DNA of 64,000 nt, taken from Chryseobacterium lathyri (GTDB lineage: Bacteria > Bacteroidota > Bacteroidia > Flavobacteriales > Weeksellaceae). Both the position numbers and the translations under genes were made by a program. Below the pieces are notes generated by a model that was given only the letters and a program-made list of their open reading frames with translations, was not told the DNA's origin and did no database searches. The stretch spans positions 124,001 through 188,000 of the forward strand of contig NZ_QNFY01000009.1 of NCBI RefSeq assembly GCF_003290185.1. Reading direction: 5' to 3'. The first letter of the stretch is position 1; each line of letters opens with the position of its first letter. Below, piece after piece: positions 44,372 to 53,565 of the stretch.

Positions 44372-46003
44372 ATGAAAAAGCTGACGTATACACTTTTATT
44401 TGCTTCGGGACTTGTTTTTGGGCAATTCTTTGAAAAAGATAAGGTTTTCACAAAACAAGATACACTGAAAGGTTCTGATACCCAGTTCAGGAATTTCTGG
44501 GATGTCAAAAAATATGATCTTTCTGTAGAGCCGGATTTTGCACAGAAAAGTATTAAGGGATATAATAAAATCAGCTTTGAGATCACCAAAGACATTACCG
44601 ACCCTGTTTTCCAGATCGATTTGCAGAAGCCGATGAAGGCAGATAAAGTGGAAGGTAATTTCCCGATTGCCAACTATAAGCAGGATGGAGATTTTATTTT
44701 CATCACAGCCAAAAAGAAATTCAAAAAGGGTGAAAAATATACGATTGATGTAACCTATTCCGGAAAACCAACGATTGCAAAAAATGCACCCTGGGACGGA
44801 GGCTGGGTCTTCGCTAAAGACGAGAAAGGAAATCCGTGGATGAGTGTAGCCGATGAAGGAATCGGAGCTTCCATATGGCTTCCGACAAAAGATATCTGGA
44901 GTGATGAACCGGAAAATGGTATTGTTATGAAGATCATTACTCCCAATGATCTTGTAGGTGTAGGAAACGGAAGACTGACCAGTAAAAAAACGGAAGGTAA
45001 CAAAACAGCTTATACCTGGGAAGTAAAGAATCCGATCAATGCTTATTCTATCATTCCGAATATTGGCAAATATGTCAATTTTAAAGATACATTTAATGGA
45101 GAGAAAGGAAAGCTCGACCTGGATTACTGGGTACTGGATTACAATCTTGAAAAAGCAAAAAAACAGTTCCAGCAGGTAAAACCAATGCTTTCTGCATTTG
45201 AATACTGGTTCGGGCCGTATCCTTTTTATGAAGATTCTTACAAGCTGGTTGATTCTCCCTATCTGGGTATGGAGCACCAGAGCAATGTAGCTTATGGGAA
45301 TGATTACCAAAACGGTTACAGAGGCAGGGACCTTTCCGGAACAGGCGTAGGTCTTAAATGGGATTATATCATCATTCATGAAAGCGGCCACGAATGGTTT
45401 GCCAATAATATTACGGCAAAAGATCAGGCGGATATGTGGATCCATGAAAGTTTCACCATGTATTCAGAGGTTCTTTTCGTGGAAAAATATATGGATAAAA
45501 AATCGGCGGACATATATGCTGTAGGCATCCGTAACAATATCGATAATGATATTCCGATTATTGGAAAGTATGGCGTGAGAAATGAAGGCAGCGGTGATAT
45601 GTATCCGAAAGGGGCCAATATGCTTCATACCATACGGCAGATGATCAATAATGATGAAAAATTCAGACAGATCCTGAGAGGCCTGGGTAAAGATTTCTAC
45701 CATCAGACTGTTACCACAAAACAGATCGAAGATTATATGTCATCTAAATCAGGAATTGATCTGTCGAGTATCTTTAATCAATATTTAAGAACAGTAAAAA
45801 TTCCTAATCTTGAGTATTCCCAAAACGGAGATTCCTTAAAGTTCCGGTACACAGATGGGGTTAAGGATCTTAAACTTCCCATAATCATTAACGGTGACCA
45901 GACCATCAATCCTACCGAAAACTGGCAGACTGTAAAACTTAAAAAGGCTACACCGGTAGAATTTAACAAGAACTATTATATCCATTATAACCAGGTTCAG
46001 TAA
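44372..46003 (+). CDS. Secreted M1 family metallopeptidase
   Basis: A 543-residue zinc aminopeptidase with a signal peptide (MKKLTYTLLFASGLVFGQ). The zinc site is HESGH (residues 336-340) plus E359 in DMWIHESF, giving HEXXH-x18-E. The exopeptidase motif appears as GMEHQS near 299 in place of the usual GxMEN. C-terminal to this is a small all-beta extension (from about 475), without the large helical domain of APN, so the protein is a short M1 form. It is followed by a terminator and by a second secreted metallopeptidase gene. Confidence 0.94.
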   Translation: MKKLTYTLLFASGLVFGQFFEKDKVFTKQDTLKGSDTQFRNFWDVKKYDLSVEPDFAQKSIKGYNKISFEITKDITDPVFQIDLQKPMKADKVEGNFPIANYKQDGDFIFITAKKKFKKGEKYTIDVTYSGKPTIAKNAPWDGGWVFAKDEKGNPWMSVADEGIGASIWLPTKDIWSDEPENGIVMKIITPNDLVGVGNGRLTSKKTEGNKTAYTWEVKNPINAYSIIPNIGKYVNFKDTFNGEKGKLDLDYWVLDYNLEKAKKQFQQVKPMLSAFEYWFGPYPFYEDSYKLVDSPYLGMEHQSNVAYGNDYQNGYRGRDLSGTGVGLKWDYIIIHESGHEWFANNITAKDQADMWIHESFTMYSEVLFVEKYMDKKSADIYAVGIRNNIDNDIPIIGKYGVRNEGSGDMYPKGANMLHTIRQMINNDEKFRQILRGLGKDFYHQTVTTKQIEDYMSSKSGIDLSSIFNQYLRTVKIPNLEYSQNGDSLKFRYTDGVKDLKLPIIINGDQTINPTENWQTVKLKKATPVEFNKNYYIHYNQVQ

Positions 46004-46015
46004 ATAAAAAAAATC

Positions 46016-46052
46016 AAAAGGCAAATCGTTACAGTACAGGTTTGCCTTTTTT
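46016..46052 (+). terminator. Terminator after the M1 peptidase gene
   Basis: AAAAGGCAAA / TTTGCCTTTT arms flank a longer loop, followed by a run of T. Confidence 0.75.
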
Positions 46053-46187
46053 AATTCCAGCTATGAAGCTTTTCTTCGGATCATAAGATCAGTAAAGTTC
46101 TTTTAAAATTTTAAGAAAAGTTTAATACTGAACACCGTAACAAAATGATCAAATAAACTACTATTTAACTATAAAGATTTAAACCTA

Positions 46188-48044
46188 ATGAGAAAAACAG
46201 CAATCAGTCTGGGTCTTTTCGCCGCTTTTTTGGCTAATGCCCAATCTATAAAAACAACGATTGACCTTGTGAATGTAAAAGACGACAAGGTAGCCGTTAC
46301 CATGGAGTTTCCGAAAATGAAATCCGGAGATATCAAGTTCCATTTCCCTAAAACCGTTCCCGGTACGTATTCTGTAGATGATTACGGCAGATTTGTGGAA
46401 GGGATCAAGTTTTATGATAACAAAGGAAAAGAATTAACCTACACAAAAGTTAATGACAATACATACTCATTAAAAAATGCTAAAGATCTTAGCAAGGTAA
46501 CCTACCTGGTAAATGACAGTTTTGATGATGAAATGGACAATTCAAAACATAAAGCTGTATTTTCCCCATCAGGAACCGATATCGAGGAAGGTAAGATATA
46601 CATGATCAATACCCATGGCTTCATTGGGTATATCGACAATATGCAGGATGTTCCGTACCAGCTTATCGTTCAGAAACCTGCGGGCTTCTATGGAACAACA
46701 GCTTTAGTGGATCAGGATAAGTCTGATGCTACAGATACGTTTACACTGGCCAATTATGCTAAAGTGACGGATTCTCCGCTGATGTACACGAAACCTGATT
46801 ATATTACCTTCAATGCAGGAGGTATGGATCTGGTGCTGGGCGTTTATTCACCAACCGGAAAGTATAAAGCAGCAGACTTTAAAGATAATCTTGAAAAAAT
46901 GGTACTGGCTCAGAAGAAATTCCTGGGGGATATGAATACCAATAAAAAATATGCGATCATGCTTTATCTTTCGGGAGGCGAGGGACCGCAGATCAAAGGT
47001 TTCGGGGCATTGGAGCACCATGAATCTACCAGTGTTGTGCTTCCTGAGATGATGCCTAAAGAAGCAATCGATAAAACAATTACCGATGTGGTTTCCCACG
47101 AGTTTTTCCATACCGTAAATCCTTTGAAAACACATTCTGAAGAGATCCATTATTTTGATTATGCAGATCCCAAAATGTCTCAGCATTTATGGATGTATGA
47201 AGGCGGAACGGAATATTTTGCCAATCTTTTCCAAATTCAGGAAGGTCTGATCAATAAGGACGAATTTCTTCATAGAATCAATGAAAAGATCACCAATTCA
47301 AAGAATTATGATGATACGATGCCGTTTACGGTCATGAGTAAAAATGTTCTGAAGGATGAATACAAAGATCAGTACAGAAACGTTTATGAAAAAGGAACAT
47401 TACTGACTATGTGTCTGGATATTGAGCTGAGAAAACTGTCTAACGGAGAGATGGGTTATCGTGATATGATCAGAAAGCTGTCCCAAAGATTTGGGGAAAA
47501 CAAACCTTTCAAAGACGACAAGCTGATTGATGAATTGGTAACAGTAACCGGTTATCCGCAGGTAAAGGATTTCTATAATAAATATATCGCAGGAAACCAG
47601 CCGACACCATATGCCGAATATCTGAATATGGTAGGCATAGAAGCAAAAAAGAAGGACACACCTCCCCTTTTCTGGTTCATTAAAGACCCGAATCAGACAG
47701 GCTATAATGATAAAAATAACACTTTTGTATTTGATGAAAGTTCTGCACTATCTCCTTTTGCAAAGAGCGTAGGATTTAAGATCACTGACGAAATTGTTGC
47801 TCTGGATGGAAAAACAATTGATATTCAGAAGGTGCAGGAGTTTATAGGATATACCAAAACAATTAAGGAAGGACAGGATGTTACTGTTACTATTCTCAGA
47901 AAAAATGGTGATAAAACCGATAAGATGGATCTTAAAGGAAAAGCTATTTTAGACAAAATGACGATTGAAAGTCTACAGTATAAAGCCAACCCAACTCCGG
48001 CAGAACTAAAGCTGCAAACTCAGTGGCTGACGGGAAAGAAATAA
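46188..48044 (+). CDS. Secreted M61 family metallopeptidase with PDZ domain
   Basis: A 618-residue glycyl aminopeptidase-like protein with a signal peptide (MRKTAISLGLFAAFLANAQS). The zinc motif is HEFFH (304-308) with the third ligand in MYEGGTEYF (about 337), and VEFPKMKSGDIKFHFPKTVPGTYS marks the N-terminal beta domain. The C-terminal part (from about residue 505) is PDZ-like (VGFKITDEIVALDGKTIDIQKVQEFI). It likely degrades peptides in the periplasm or outside. Monocistronic between two terminators, so independently expressed. Confidence 0.94.
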   Translation: MRKTAISLGLFAAFLANAQSIKTTIDLVNVKDDKVAVTMEFPKMKSGDIKFHFPKTVPGTYSVDDYGRFVEGIKFYDNKGKELTYTKVNDNTYSLKNAKDLSKVTYLVNDSFDDEMDNSKHKAVFSPSGTDIEEGKIYMINTHGFIGYIDNMQDVPYQLIVQKPAGFYGTTALVDQDKSDATDTFTLANYAKVTDSPLMYTKPDYITFNAGGMDLVLGVYSPTGKYKAADFKDNLEKMVLAQKKFLGDMNTNKKYAIMLYLSGGEGPQIKGFGALEHHESTSVVLPEMMPKEAIDKTITDVVSHEFFHTVNPLKTHSEEIHYFDYADPKMSQHLWMYEGGTEYFANLFQIQEGLINKDEFLHRINEKITNSKNYDDTMPFTVMSKNVLKDEYKDQYRNVYEKGTLLTMCLDIELRKLSNGEMGYRDMIRKLSQRFGENKPFKDDKLIDELVTVTGYPQVKDFYNKYIAGNQPTPYAEYLNMVGIEAKKKDTPPLFWFIKDPNQTGYNDKNNTFVFDESSALSPFAKSVGFKITDEIVALDGKTIDIQKVQEFIGYTKTIKEGQDVTVTILRKNGDKTDKMDLKGKAILDKMTIESLQYKANPTPAELKLQTQWLTGKK

Positions 48045-48067
48045 TACAGTAAGAAATTAATGGTTAT

Positions 48068-48099
48068 AAAAAAAGCGGAGAAATTTTCTCCGCTTTTTT
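48068..48099. terminator. Bidirectional terminator between M61 and beta-lactamase genes
   Basis: AAAAAAGCGGAGAA / TTCTCCGCTTTTTT arms around AT, with long A/T tracts on both sides. Confidence 0.88.
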
Positions 48100-48107
48100 A
48101 GTATTTC

Positions 48108-48839
48108 TTATTTACCGCCTTGCTTTTCTAACAGTTCCAGCGTATGCTTCACATGGTCGTTGCCTTTCCATTCATCATGGCCGGGAATAACCTTAGCACC
48201 GGAAGGATATTTAGTCTGCAGGTTTTTCATCGTCAGTGGCCATTGCTCTACATTGGCTTCTCCGGTGTAGCCAAGATCAACAGCAGAGCTGCTTTTTACC
48301 AGGCAGCCTCCATCCAGAACATTATATTTTGGAAACCAAACCACTACATTATCTGCTGTGTGGCCTTCACCCAGAAAGTCTACAATAAATTCTTCTCCTC
48401 CTATTTTATATTTCTTTCCTACTTTTATTAAATTATTTGAAGTTGCTTTTCCTTCTTTTTTCAATAATTCGTTGGTTTTAGCAGTAGCATAAGTTTTGAT
48501 TCCTTTATTATTGTAAAAGCTAAGGTCTCCAGCCCTGTCAGCATGTGAATGTGTCGCAAATACAGCAATCACCGGTAAATTATGTCTCTTTTTTATAGTA
48601 TCCATAAGGCTCTGGTACTGGGTTTTCTGCCACGGAACATCAAACAGAACGACTCCTTTTTTGGTGATCAGATAAAGAGCGTTGGTTGAATATTCTTTAC
48701 CTCCAAAAACCCCGAATGTCTTATACAGATAGAGCTTTGAGCTAAGAGGCGGTTCAATAACAAAATCGCGTACCTGTGCATAAAAAAAATTAGTCAGGAA
48801 TAAAAACAACACTGCAAAAGCCTTAACACTTTTCTTCAT
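48108..48839 (-). CDS. bla: Subclass B1 metallo-beta-lactamase (IND/CGB type)
   Basis: Zinc hydrolase of 243 residues that opens beta-lactam rings including carbapenems. A signal peptide (MKKSVKAFAVLFLFLTNFFYAQ) sends it to the periplasm. All B1 ligands are present: H97, H99 and D101 in HSHADR, H160 in GEGHTADN, C179 in DGGCLVKS and H221 in IPGHDEW. Sequences flanking these (VIEPPLSSKLYLYKTFGVFGGKEY and GVVLFDVPWQK) closely resemble the chromosomal IND and CGB enzymes as I remember them. Those I recall have HSHDDR, so Ala here at position 100 is a difference next to the zinc site. A minus-strand TAAATTTG element lies 81 bp upstream. Confidence 0.95.
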   Translation of the reverse strand: MKKSVKAFAVLFLFLTNFFYAQVRDFVIEPPLSSKLYLYKTFGVFGGKEYSTNALYLITKKGVVLFDVPWQKTQYQSLMDTIKKRHNLPVIAVFATHSHADRAGDLSFYNNKGIKTYATAKTNELLKKEGKATSNNLIKVGKKYKIGGEEFIVDFLGEGHTADNVVVWFPKYNVLDGGCLVKSSSAVDLGYTGEANVEQWPLTMKNLQTKYPSGAKVIPGHDEWKGNDHVKHTLELLEKQGGK

Positions 48840-48919
48840 AATTTTTTATAGTATTTAATTATTAATCAAAATATAGATTGGGGTGAATAATTGGAATCAA
48901 TTTGTACCCTGAAGAACTA

Positions 48920-48927
48920 CAAATTTA
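48920..48927 (-). promoter_or_regulatory. Putative -7 element for the beta-lactamase gene
   Basis: Minus strand TAAATTTG, 81 bp before the ATG; no good -33 at 19 bp. Confidence 0.45.
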
Positions 48928-48975
48928 TTTATTATTTATTGAAACCGGTTCACATCGGAAGGGTTTAACTTTTTT

Positions 48976-49045
48976 TAATTAAAAGAACAATGTCTTGTAT
49001 TTAAAAACAAAGCATTTTTACCCCCTCTCTCTCGGACTCCTTCTG
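48976..49045 (-). pseudogene. Remnant of an HTH-family gene
   Basis: On the minus strand a short frame reads KNALFLNTRHCSFN then stop. It aligns with KSVLLANARHHSFN of the intact gene at 50486-50806, and the DNA also matches (tgtcttgtattt vs tgtcttgcattt). Nothing convincing of the rest of that gene is found, so this looks like a decayed copy. The remaining 48840-49228 gap holds a 25-codon minus frame (49071-49148, MKANHNGDHSESDIRDAVSK...) that I cannot assign. Confidence 0.5.
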
Positions 49046-49228
49046 ACAGCTTTTGTTGTTTAGGAAATTCTCAGAGCGTTAGTTTACCTTTTGAGACGGC
49101 ATCTCTAATGTCAGATTCTGAATGATCACCATTATGATTGGCTTTCATTTAGATGCTCACAAAACATTTAAGTAAATGGACGTAACATCATTTAATTTCC
49201 CAAAATAAATATTTTGTAAACAAAATAG

Positions 49229-50212
49229 CTAGTTCGTTCTAAGACTACTTCTACGCCCTCTAGCCGACACTACATATTCCATCCTATTTCCTTGGTCCCT
49301 TGTAAACATATACATAGACCGGTCATCTACATAATTCATAAAGTTCATTGTCATTGCTACTCTTCTAGTCCCCCCACATAATGTATAAAAAGGAAAATTA
49401 GGGTTTCCATAAATAGCATTCTTTTGCTGAGGTGTGTCATTGATGTTATCTGTTCCACACGCAGTATCTCCCCAAATATGTTTCAAACCTAGATAGTGTC
49501 CAACCTCATGAACGGCTGTTCTACCAAGTCCATACATAGCATTTTTGTTAGTTACACCAAAATTTACAGCACGAATCACAACACCATCATACCATCTTCC
49601 ATGCTCAAAAGGCAAAGATGAATATCCTGTAGAACTTTGATCTAAATTATCAACAACCCAAATATTCAAATATTTGTTGGGGTTTGTAGCCGCTATTCCA
49701 TATTGTTCCGTTTTCATTAAATCCTTATCTGCCTGCCAGATTTGCGCTGGCACTTTTCTTCTCTTAAAATCTACTACAGTAAATCTAATTTTAATATTTC
49801 CAGCTTTCACAGGCTTGAATAAATTAGGAATCTTTCCAATATCAAAATTTGTTGAGGCAAATGTATTATTTAGTACTTCCTCTTGAGACAATATTCTATC
49901 AATACTAACATTATTGACAGGATTACTATATACAACATTTACTATTACAGGAATTACTACCGTTTCATTATTTATTAACTTACCACTTTCTAAATTTTTC
50001 TCTATTAATTCTTCTTCATGGAGATCTTTAGTATACATATTCTTCAATTCAGGAGACGACCTCAATCTCTGTTCTAGTGCCTCAGAACTTGAGCATTTCC
50101 TTTCTAAATTGAAAGAGCTGATTTCAATTTGAGACATATCTGTCTGCTCTTCATTTCTACAAGAAGAAAGAATAGAAAGAATAAATAATAAAAATAAATT
50201 TCTTTTTTTCAT
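49229..50212 (-). CDS. M43 (pappalysin-like) metalloprotease lipoprotein
   Basis: A 327-residue metzincin. The signal ends with a lipobox (LSILSSC), so it is probably membrane-anchored at the outer surface or periplasm. The zinc site is HEVGHYLGLKH (H235, E236, H239, H245), with the Met-turn in TMNFMNYVDDRSMYMF. Disulfide-capable cysteines occur in DTACGTDNIND and FYTLCGG. This is the cytophagalysin/pappalysin pattern without the usual C-terminal secretion domain. The gene is bracketed by a decayed and an intact HTH-family gene and is AT-rich, hinting at transfer. Confidence 0.93.
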   Translation of the reverse strand: MKKRNLFLLFILSILSSCRNEEQTDMSQIEISSFNLERKCSSSEALEQRLRSSPELKNMYTKDLHEEELIEKNLESGKLINNETVVIPVIVNVVYSNPVNNVSIDRILSQEEVLNNTFASTNFDIGKIPNLFKPVKAGNIKIRFTVVDFKRRKVPAQIWQADKDLMKTEQYGIAATNPNKYLNIWVVDNLDQSSTGYSSLPFEHGRWYDGVVIRAVNFGVTNKNAMYGLGRTAVHEVGHYLGLKHIWGDTACGTDNINDTPQQKNAIYGNPNFPFYTLCGGTRRVAMTMNFMNYVDDRSMYMFTRDQGNRMEYVVSARGRRSSLRTN

Positions 50213-50309
50213 TTGTTTTTAATTGATGTTATTAATTGATTTTTTATTAAATTTCAAATATTATACAAAGCATTATTTAATGAGTGCGAACTTGCAACTA
50301 TTTTTGAGA

Positions 50310-50317
50310 CAAATTTA
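50310..50317 (-). promoter_or_regulatory. Putative -7 element for the M43 gene
   Basis: Minus strand TAAATTTG, 98 bp before the ATG; no good -33 at 19 bp. Confidence 0.4.
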
Positions 50318-50408
50318 AATACTTGTAAAAACTACTGTAAATGACACAGAAAATGGTAAAAGAAATTTTGAGTTAACCGCAACTCGGAAATTTAAACGAA
50401 TTCACGAA

Positions 50409-50510
50409 CTATCTCAAGCGTTCTTCAGACCATACAGAGTTATCGTACCAATCAATATTGTTGCCTTTTTCTTGGTAGCTTACAACTAAACCAGGAATGT
50501 CTTCTTCCAT
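50409..50510 (-). CDS. 33-residue frame overlapping the HTH gene end
   Basis: A short frame (MEEDIPGLVVSYQEKGNNIDWY...VWSEERLR) starts inside the end of the HTH-family gene in another frame and extends past its stop. The amino-acid composition is protein-like. It may be a fragment of a gene cut off by rearrangement, or chance. No homology recognised. Confidence 0.25.
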   Translation of the reverse strand: MEEDIPGLVVSYQEKGNNIDWYDNSVWSEERLR

Positions 50511-50806
50511 TTGATAACGGTATTTCTACTAAGTTTAAAATGAACTGCTAACTGGCTATTATTCAAATTGCATTTTTTTTGGTAATCTAAAATATAGACA
50601 ATTGTAGATTTATTAAAAGAGTGATGTCTTGCATTTGCAAGCAAAACACTTTTACTTTTTTCACCAAAAATTCGTTGATTAATATCTAAAACATCCAACT
50701 CAGAAAATTTATCTTTACTTAGTATTTTCTTACACTCATCTAATTTGTGAGGATATTTATAAGTGATGATATCTGAATATATTTTATGATAGTTTGGTTT
50801 ATCCAT
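50486..50806 (-). CDS. HTH-family protein, transposase-like
   Basis: A 106-residue protein of a family I recognise as repeated in Chryseobacterium genomes and often labelled transposase or HTH protein. The C-terminus LNNSQLAVHFKLSRNTVIKWKKTFLV is a helix-turn-helix. No DDE catalytic domain follows, so it cannot move DNA on its own. A decayed relative lies 1.5 kb downstream, on the other side of the M43 gene. Confidence 0.6.
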   Translation of the reverse strand: MDKPNYHKIYSDIITYKYPHKLDECKKILSKDKFSELDVLDINQRIFGEKSKSVLLANARHHSFNKSTIVYILDYQKKCNLNNSQLAVHFKLSRNTVIKWKKTFLV

Positions 50807-51036
50807 AATTTGTATTTTTAAAAATTTATTGTTTTTTTACTATATTATATTATAAATCTTCATCTAATTAAAAATTAATAAGAAATCCTAAATTAAGATA
50901 ACAACTACTTTTTCATTTTCAAAAATTAAAATCAAGCTGGTATTGTAATTCAGATATTTTTAATGTTATATTTCCATATTTCTTTGTCATAATCTGTATT
51001 TACCACCCCCATCCTACCTTGTACCTATATATTGAT

Positions 51037-51468
51037 TCATTTTTTGTACTTATTTATCCATTTATATAAGGTAGTTTTTGGTATTCTGTAATCTTCCATA
51101 ATCTGAAGTTTTGTTTTTACTCCGGTATTAATTAATTCTAGTATGAAATCAATCAACTCTTTAGTATAAATGTTCTTTCTAAATTGCGGAAGTGTAGGCT
51201 TTTTATTGTTTAAAGAATGTTCGGTCTTCTGGATTGCAGACGGTGGAGCATACAAAATAAGATGTTGGCAAAAAAGTCTAAAGAAATCATATTCCAATAG
51301 TTTACTCCATTTCAGTAAGAGTTCTGTATCCATGCTTTTTTGCTGATACATTTCTTCAATTTCCTTCTCTGTGCATTTAAAAAAATTACAGATGCGAGAT
51401 ATTTCTATCCCGCTTTCTGTAACAGCTTTGTTGATTAGAGTGCCAATATGGATATGCTTAAAATTCAT
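51037..51468 (-). CDS. HTH/transposase-like protein (common in Chryseobacterium)
   Basis: A 143-residue protein with an N-terminal part (MNFKHIHIGTLINKAVTESGIEISRICNFFKCTEKEIEEMYQQKSMDTELLLKWSKLLEYDFFRLFCQHLILYAPP) and a C-terminal HTH (KTKLQIMEDYRIPKTTLYKWINKYK). The N-terminal half resembles an XRE-type HTH. I recognise the family as multi-copy in this genus, where it is often called transposase. No catalytic triad is seen. It lies 21 bp after the secreted protein gene, on the same strand, so it may be transcribed with it. Confidence 0.65.
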   Translation of the reverse strand: MNFKHIHIGTLINKAVTESGIEISRICNFFKCTEKEIEEMYQQKSMDTELLLKWSKLLEYDFFRLFCQHLILYAPPSAIQKTEHSLNNKKPTLPQFRKNIYTKELIDFILELINTGVKTKLQIMEDYRIPKTTLYKWINKYKK

Positions 51469-51488
51469 AATACACTATACAAGTTAAT

Positions 51489-53396
51489 TTAGTTAGAGGG
51501 TAAATAGGTTACCATAATACTGGAACCAGGTGCTGTTTGATATGTTTGGCTACCATTTCTTATACATCTGGTGCTTACAGAAAATATCTCCCCATTTTGT
51601 AAACGTTTTGTTCTTGTAAATCCATTAGTTCCTGTATTATCAGCCCATCTGTCACCAACTTTTTGTACAGCCCCTCCACTTGGGATATCTAATTTCATTG
51701 AGCATCCTCTGGTTACGTCCCCACCAGGACCATCAGCAGGAGGAATATTGCTGTAATACGCCCATACTTCAATGGTATAAATACCATCTTTTTCCGCTCT
51801 AAAAGTATTTCCATTTATTCTTGTTACATAGATAGAATTGATTCGGGTATAATCATTTATTACCAAGGGTCTAGCCACATTGTCAGCATATCGTGTTACA
51901 GTTGAGTTAGATTGTGCATAAAGACCAAATGCAGGTAAATCTATATCTACTTTCTTTAGATTCCCGTTGCCATCTATAGCAACGTAGCGGTCCGGGACAT
52001 TCAGGTTGCCATTAGGAACATTGCGTAATCTCGCATTGCCATCTACATCTAACTTCTGGCTGGGTGTAATATTCCCAACCCCTAAATTTCCATCTTTATT
52101 CAAAATAAGTTCAGTACTTGTTTCTCCGCCTACAGAAAACCGCAATTCCGAGGCTGTAGTAGTTCCGTTTCCTTGGTAGGCAGCACGAATACTGGCTAAA
52201 TATGTATTAACACCTCCCACTTTACCACTGAAATTCAATTTACCTATATATTGGCCAGCAGGAATATTAGTTCCGTTATTATCTCTGTGAAGGAATATTT
52301 CGGAAGCATTGGCACTGGTAGATCTGAAACCTATTATTGGATCAGGTCCATCGAAATTTAGAATCTTACCATTTAATCCAACAGTTCGATTGCTGTTTAA
52401 AGTCCCATTGGCATTGTAAATATTGGTGTTATTATCTGGACCTATCGCTGTTTTTAAATCAGCTAAGCTCAATCTTTTTCCTACTCCAAATTCACCTAAT
52501 AACATAAATCTGTCAGTAGCTGCAATGGAAGATGTTTCTGTAACTCCTCTAAATCTTACATTACCGTTCACATCTAGCTCTTCTGTAGGTGAAGATGTTT
52601 TTATACCTATCCTTGTATTTGCAAATAATCTTTGATTGTCAAGCGACAGTTGATTGTTACTTTCTCCGTTCACAGAAAAACGTAATTCTGAATCTTGTGT
52701 TGTTCCATTTCCTTGATATACCGAACTAATACCGGCCAAATATCTATTGACACCTTCCACTTTACCACTGAAGTTCAGTTTACCTATATATTGTCCAGCT
52801 GGAATGTTAGTTCCGTTATTATCTCTGTGAAGGAATATTTCAGAAGCATTGGCACTGGTAGATCTGAAACCTATTATTGGATCGGGTCCTTCGAAATTTA
52901 AAATTTTACCACCTAATCCAACTGTTCTGTTGCTGTTTAAAGTCCCATTGGCATTGTAAATGCTGGTATCAGAAGTATTGCCTGGATTTTCTCCAAGAGG
53001 TTTCCAAGTACCACCATTAATGGTTTTAGATTTGTTATCATAATACCAAAAGCCGGCAGTAAGCGTACCTTGAGTAGCTCCTACTCCTGCTGTATCACCA
53101 ACTTTGGTGTTGTATACCACGAAACCGTCATAGAATGTAGGGTAGGAATTGGGAATCCCCACAGGACTACCGCCAAAGGCAGTAAATGTACTAAGATCTG
53201 TTCTGGGGTAGAGCAATCCTTTCCCTACATTGGAGGTAGCATTGTTGTTAACGGCGGATGAGGCATCTATAAATGCGGAGCTATTAATAGAGGAACTATT
53301 AGCATCTCTATTCGTAAACCGAACTTGTGCTGTAGCTGTATGAAACGTGAATAGTGCGGCCCCTATGGACACACGAAAGATTATATTTTTCATCAT
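51489..53396 (-). CDS. Large secreted surface / tail-fibre-like protein with internal repeat
   Basis: A 635-residue protein with a signal peptide (MKNIIFRVSIGAALFTFHTATAQ). Two ~100-residue blocks (starting IYNANGTLNSNRTVGL, ending SELRFSV.GE) are nearly identical, separated by a linker with ELDVNGNVRFRGV. Such DVNGN..R segments are typical of Bacteroidota surface and phage-tail-like proteins. The C-terminal ~130 residues (FRAEKDGIYTIEVWAYYSN...) resemble a C1q/TNF-like jelly-roll by their strand pattern, an impression only. A surface adhesin is the likely role. It is preceded by a second, smaller secreted protein. Confidence 0.65.
   Translation of the reverse strand: MMKNIIFRVSIGAALFTFHTATAQVRFTNRDANSSSINSSAFIDASSAVNNNATSNVGKGLLYPRTDLSTFTAFGGSPVGIPNSYPTFYDGFVVYNTKVGDTAGVGATQGTLTAGFWYYDNKSKTINGGTWKPLGENPGNTSDTSIYNANGTLNSNRTVGLGGKILNFEGPDPIIGFRSTSANASEIFLHRDNNGTNIPAGQYIGKLNFSGKVEGVNRYLAGISSVYQGNGTTQDSELRFSVNGESNNQLSLDNQRLFANTRIGIKTSSPTEELDVNGNVRFRGVTETSSIAATDRFMLLGEFGVGKRLSLADLKTAIGPDNNTNIYNANGTLNSNRTVGLNGKILNFDGPDPIIGFRSTSANASEIFLHRDNNGTNIPAGQYIGKLNFSGKVGGVNTYLASIRAAYQGNGTTTASELRFSVGGETSTELILNKDGNLGVGNITPSQKLDVDGNARLRNVPNGNLNVPDRYVAIDGNGNLKKVDIDLPAFGLYAQSNSTVTRYADNVARPLVINDYTRINSIYVTRINGNTFRAEKDGIYTIEVWAYYSNIPPADGPGGDVTRGCSMKLDIPSGGAVQKVGDRWADNTGTNGFTRTKRLQNGEIFSVSTRCIRNGSQTYQTAPGSSIMVTYLPSN
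52081..52420 (-). repeat. 540-bp-offset internal duplication, unit B
   Basis: This stretch and 52621-52960 align without gaps at an offset of 540 bp (180 codons). The central ~200 bp are nearly identical, with mostly synonymous differences. It reflects a recent duplication within the gene. Confidence 0.85.
52621..52960 (-). repeat. 540-bp-offset internal duplication, unit A
   Basis: Partner of unit B. Protein segments IPAGQYIGKLNFSGKV and GFRSTSANASEIFLHRDNN are shared exactly by both units. Confidence 0.85.
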
Positions 53397-53565
53397 TTGA
53401 AATAATTTAATTAATAATTTGTGAGTTTTATATTTAAAGAGAATACTCCTTAGGCTTTGCCTGGGGAGGAAGTGAGAGAAGTTTGAAAAAATGGATAGTT
53501 CTCATAAAACTAATAATAAACTCTCTTCCGTTGAATACTTCGGGGCTCAGTCCGGGGGATTATTC

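Noticed and set aside
44396..45445. A 349-codon frame antisense to the M1 peptidase gene
   Set aside because: The sense strand carries a complete zinc peptidase with catalytic motifs; the antisense frame has no recognisable domain and an unlikely Cys/Ile/Phe-rich composition.
50213..50485. Search for terminal inverted repeats or target duplications around the HTH genes
   Set aside because: None found by eye, so no insertion sequence is claimed.
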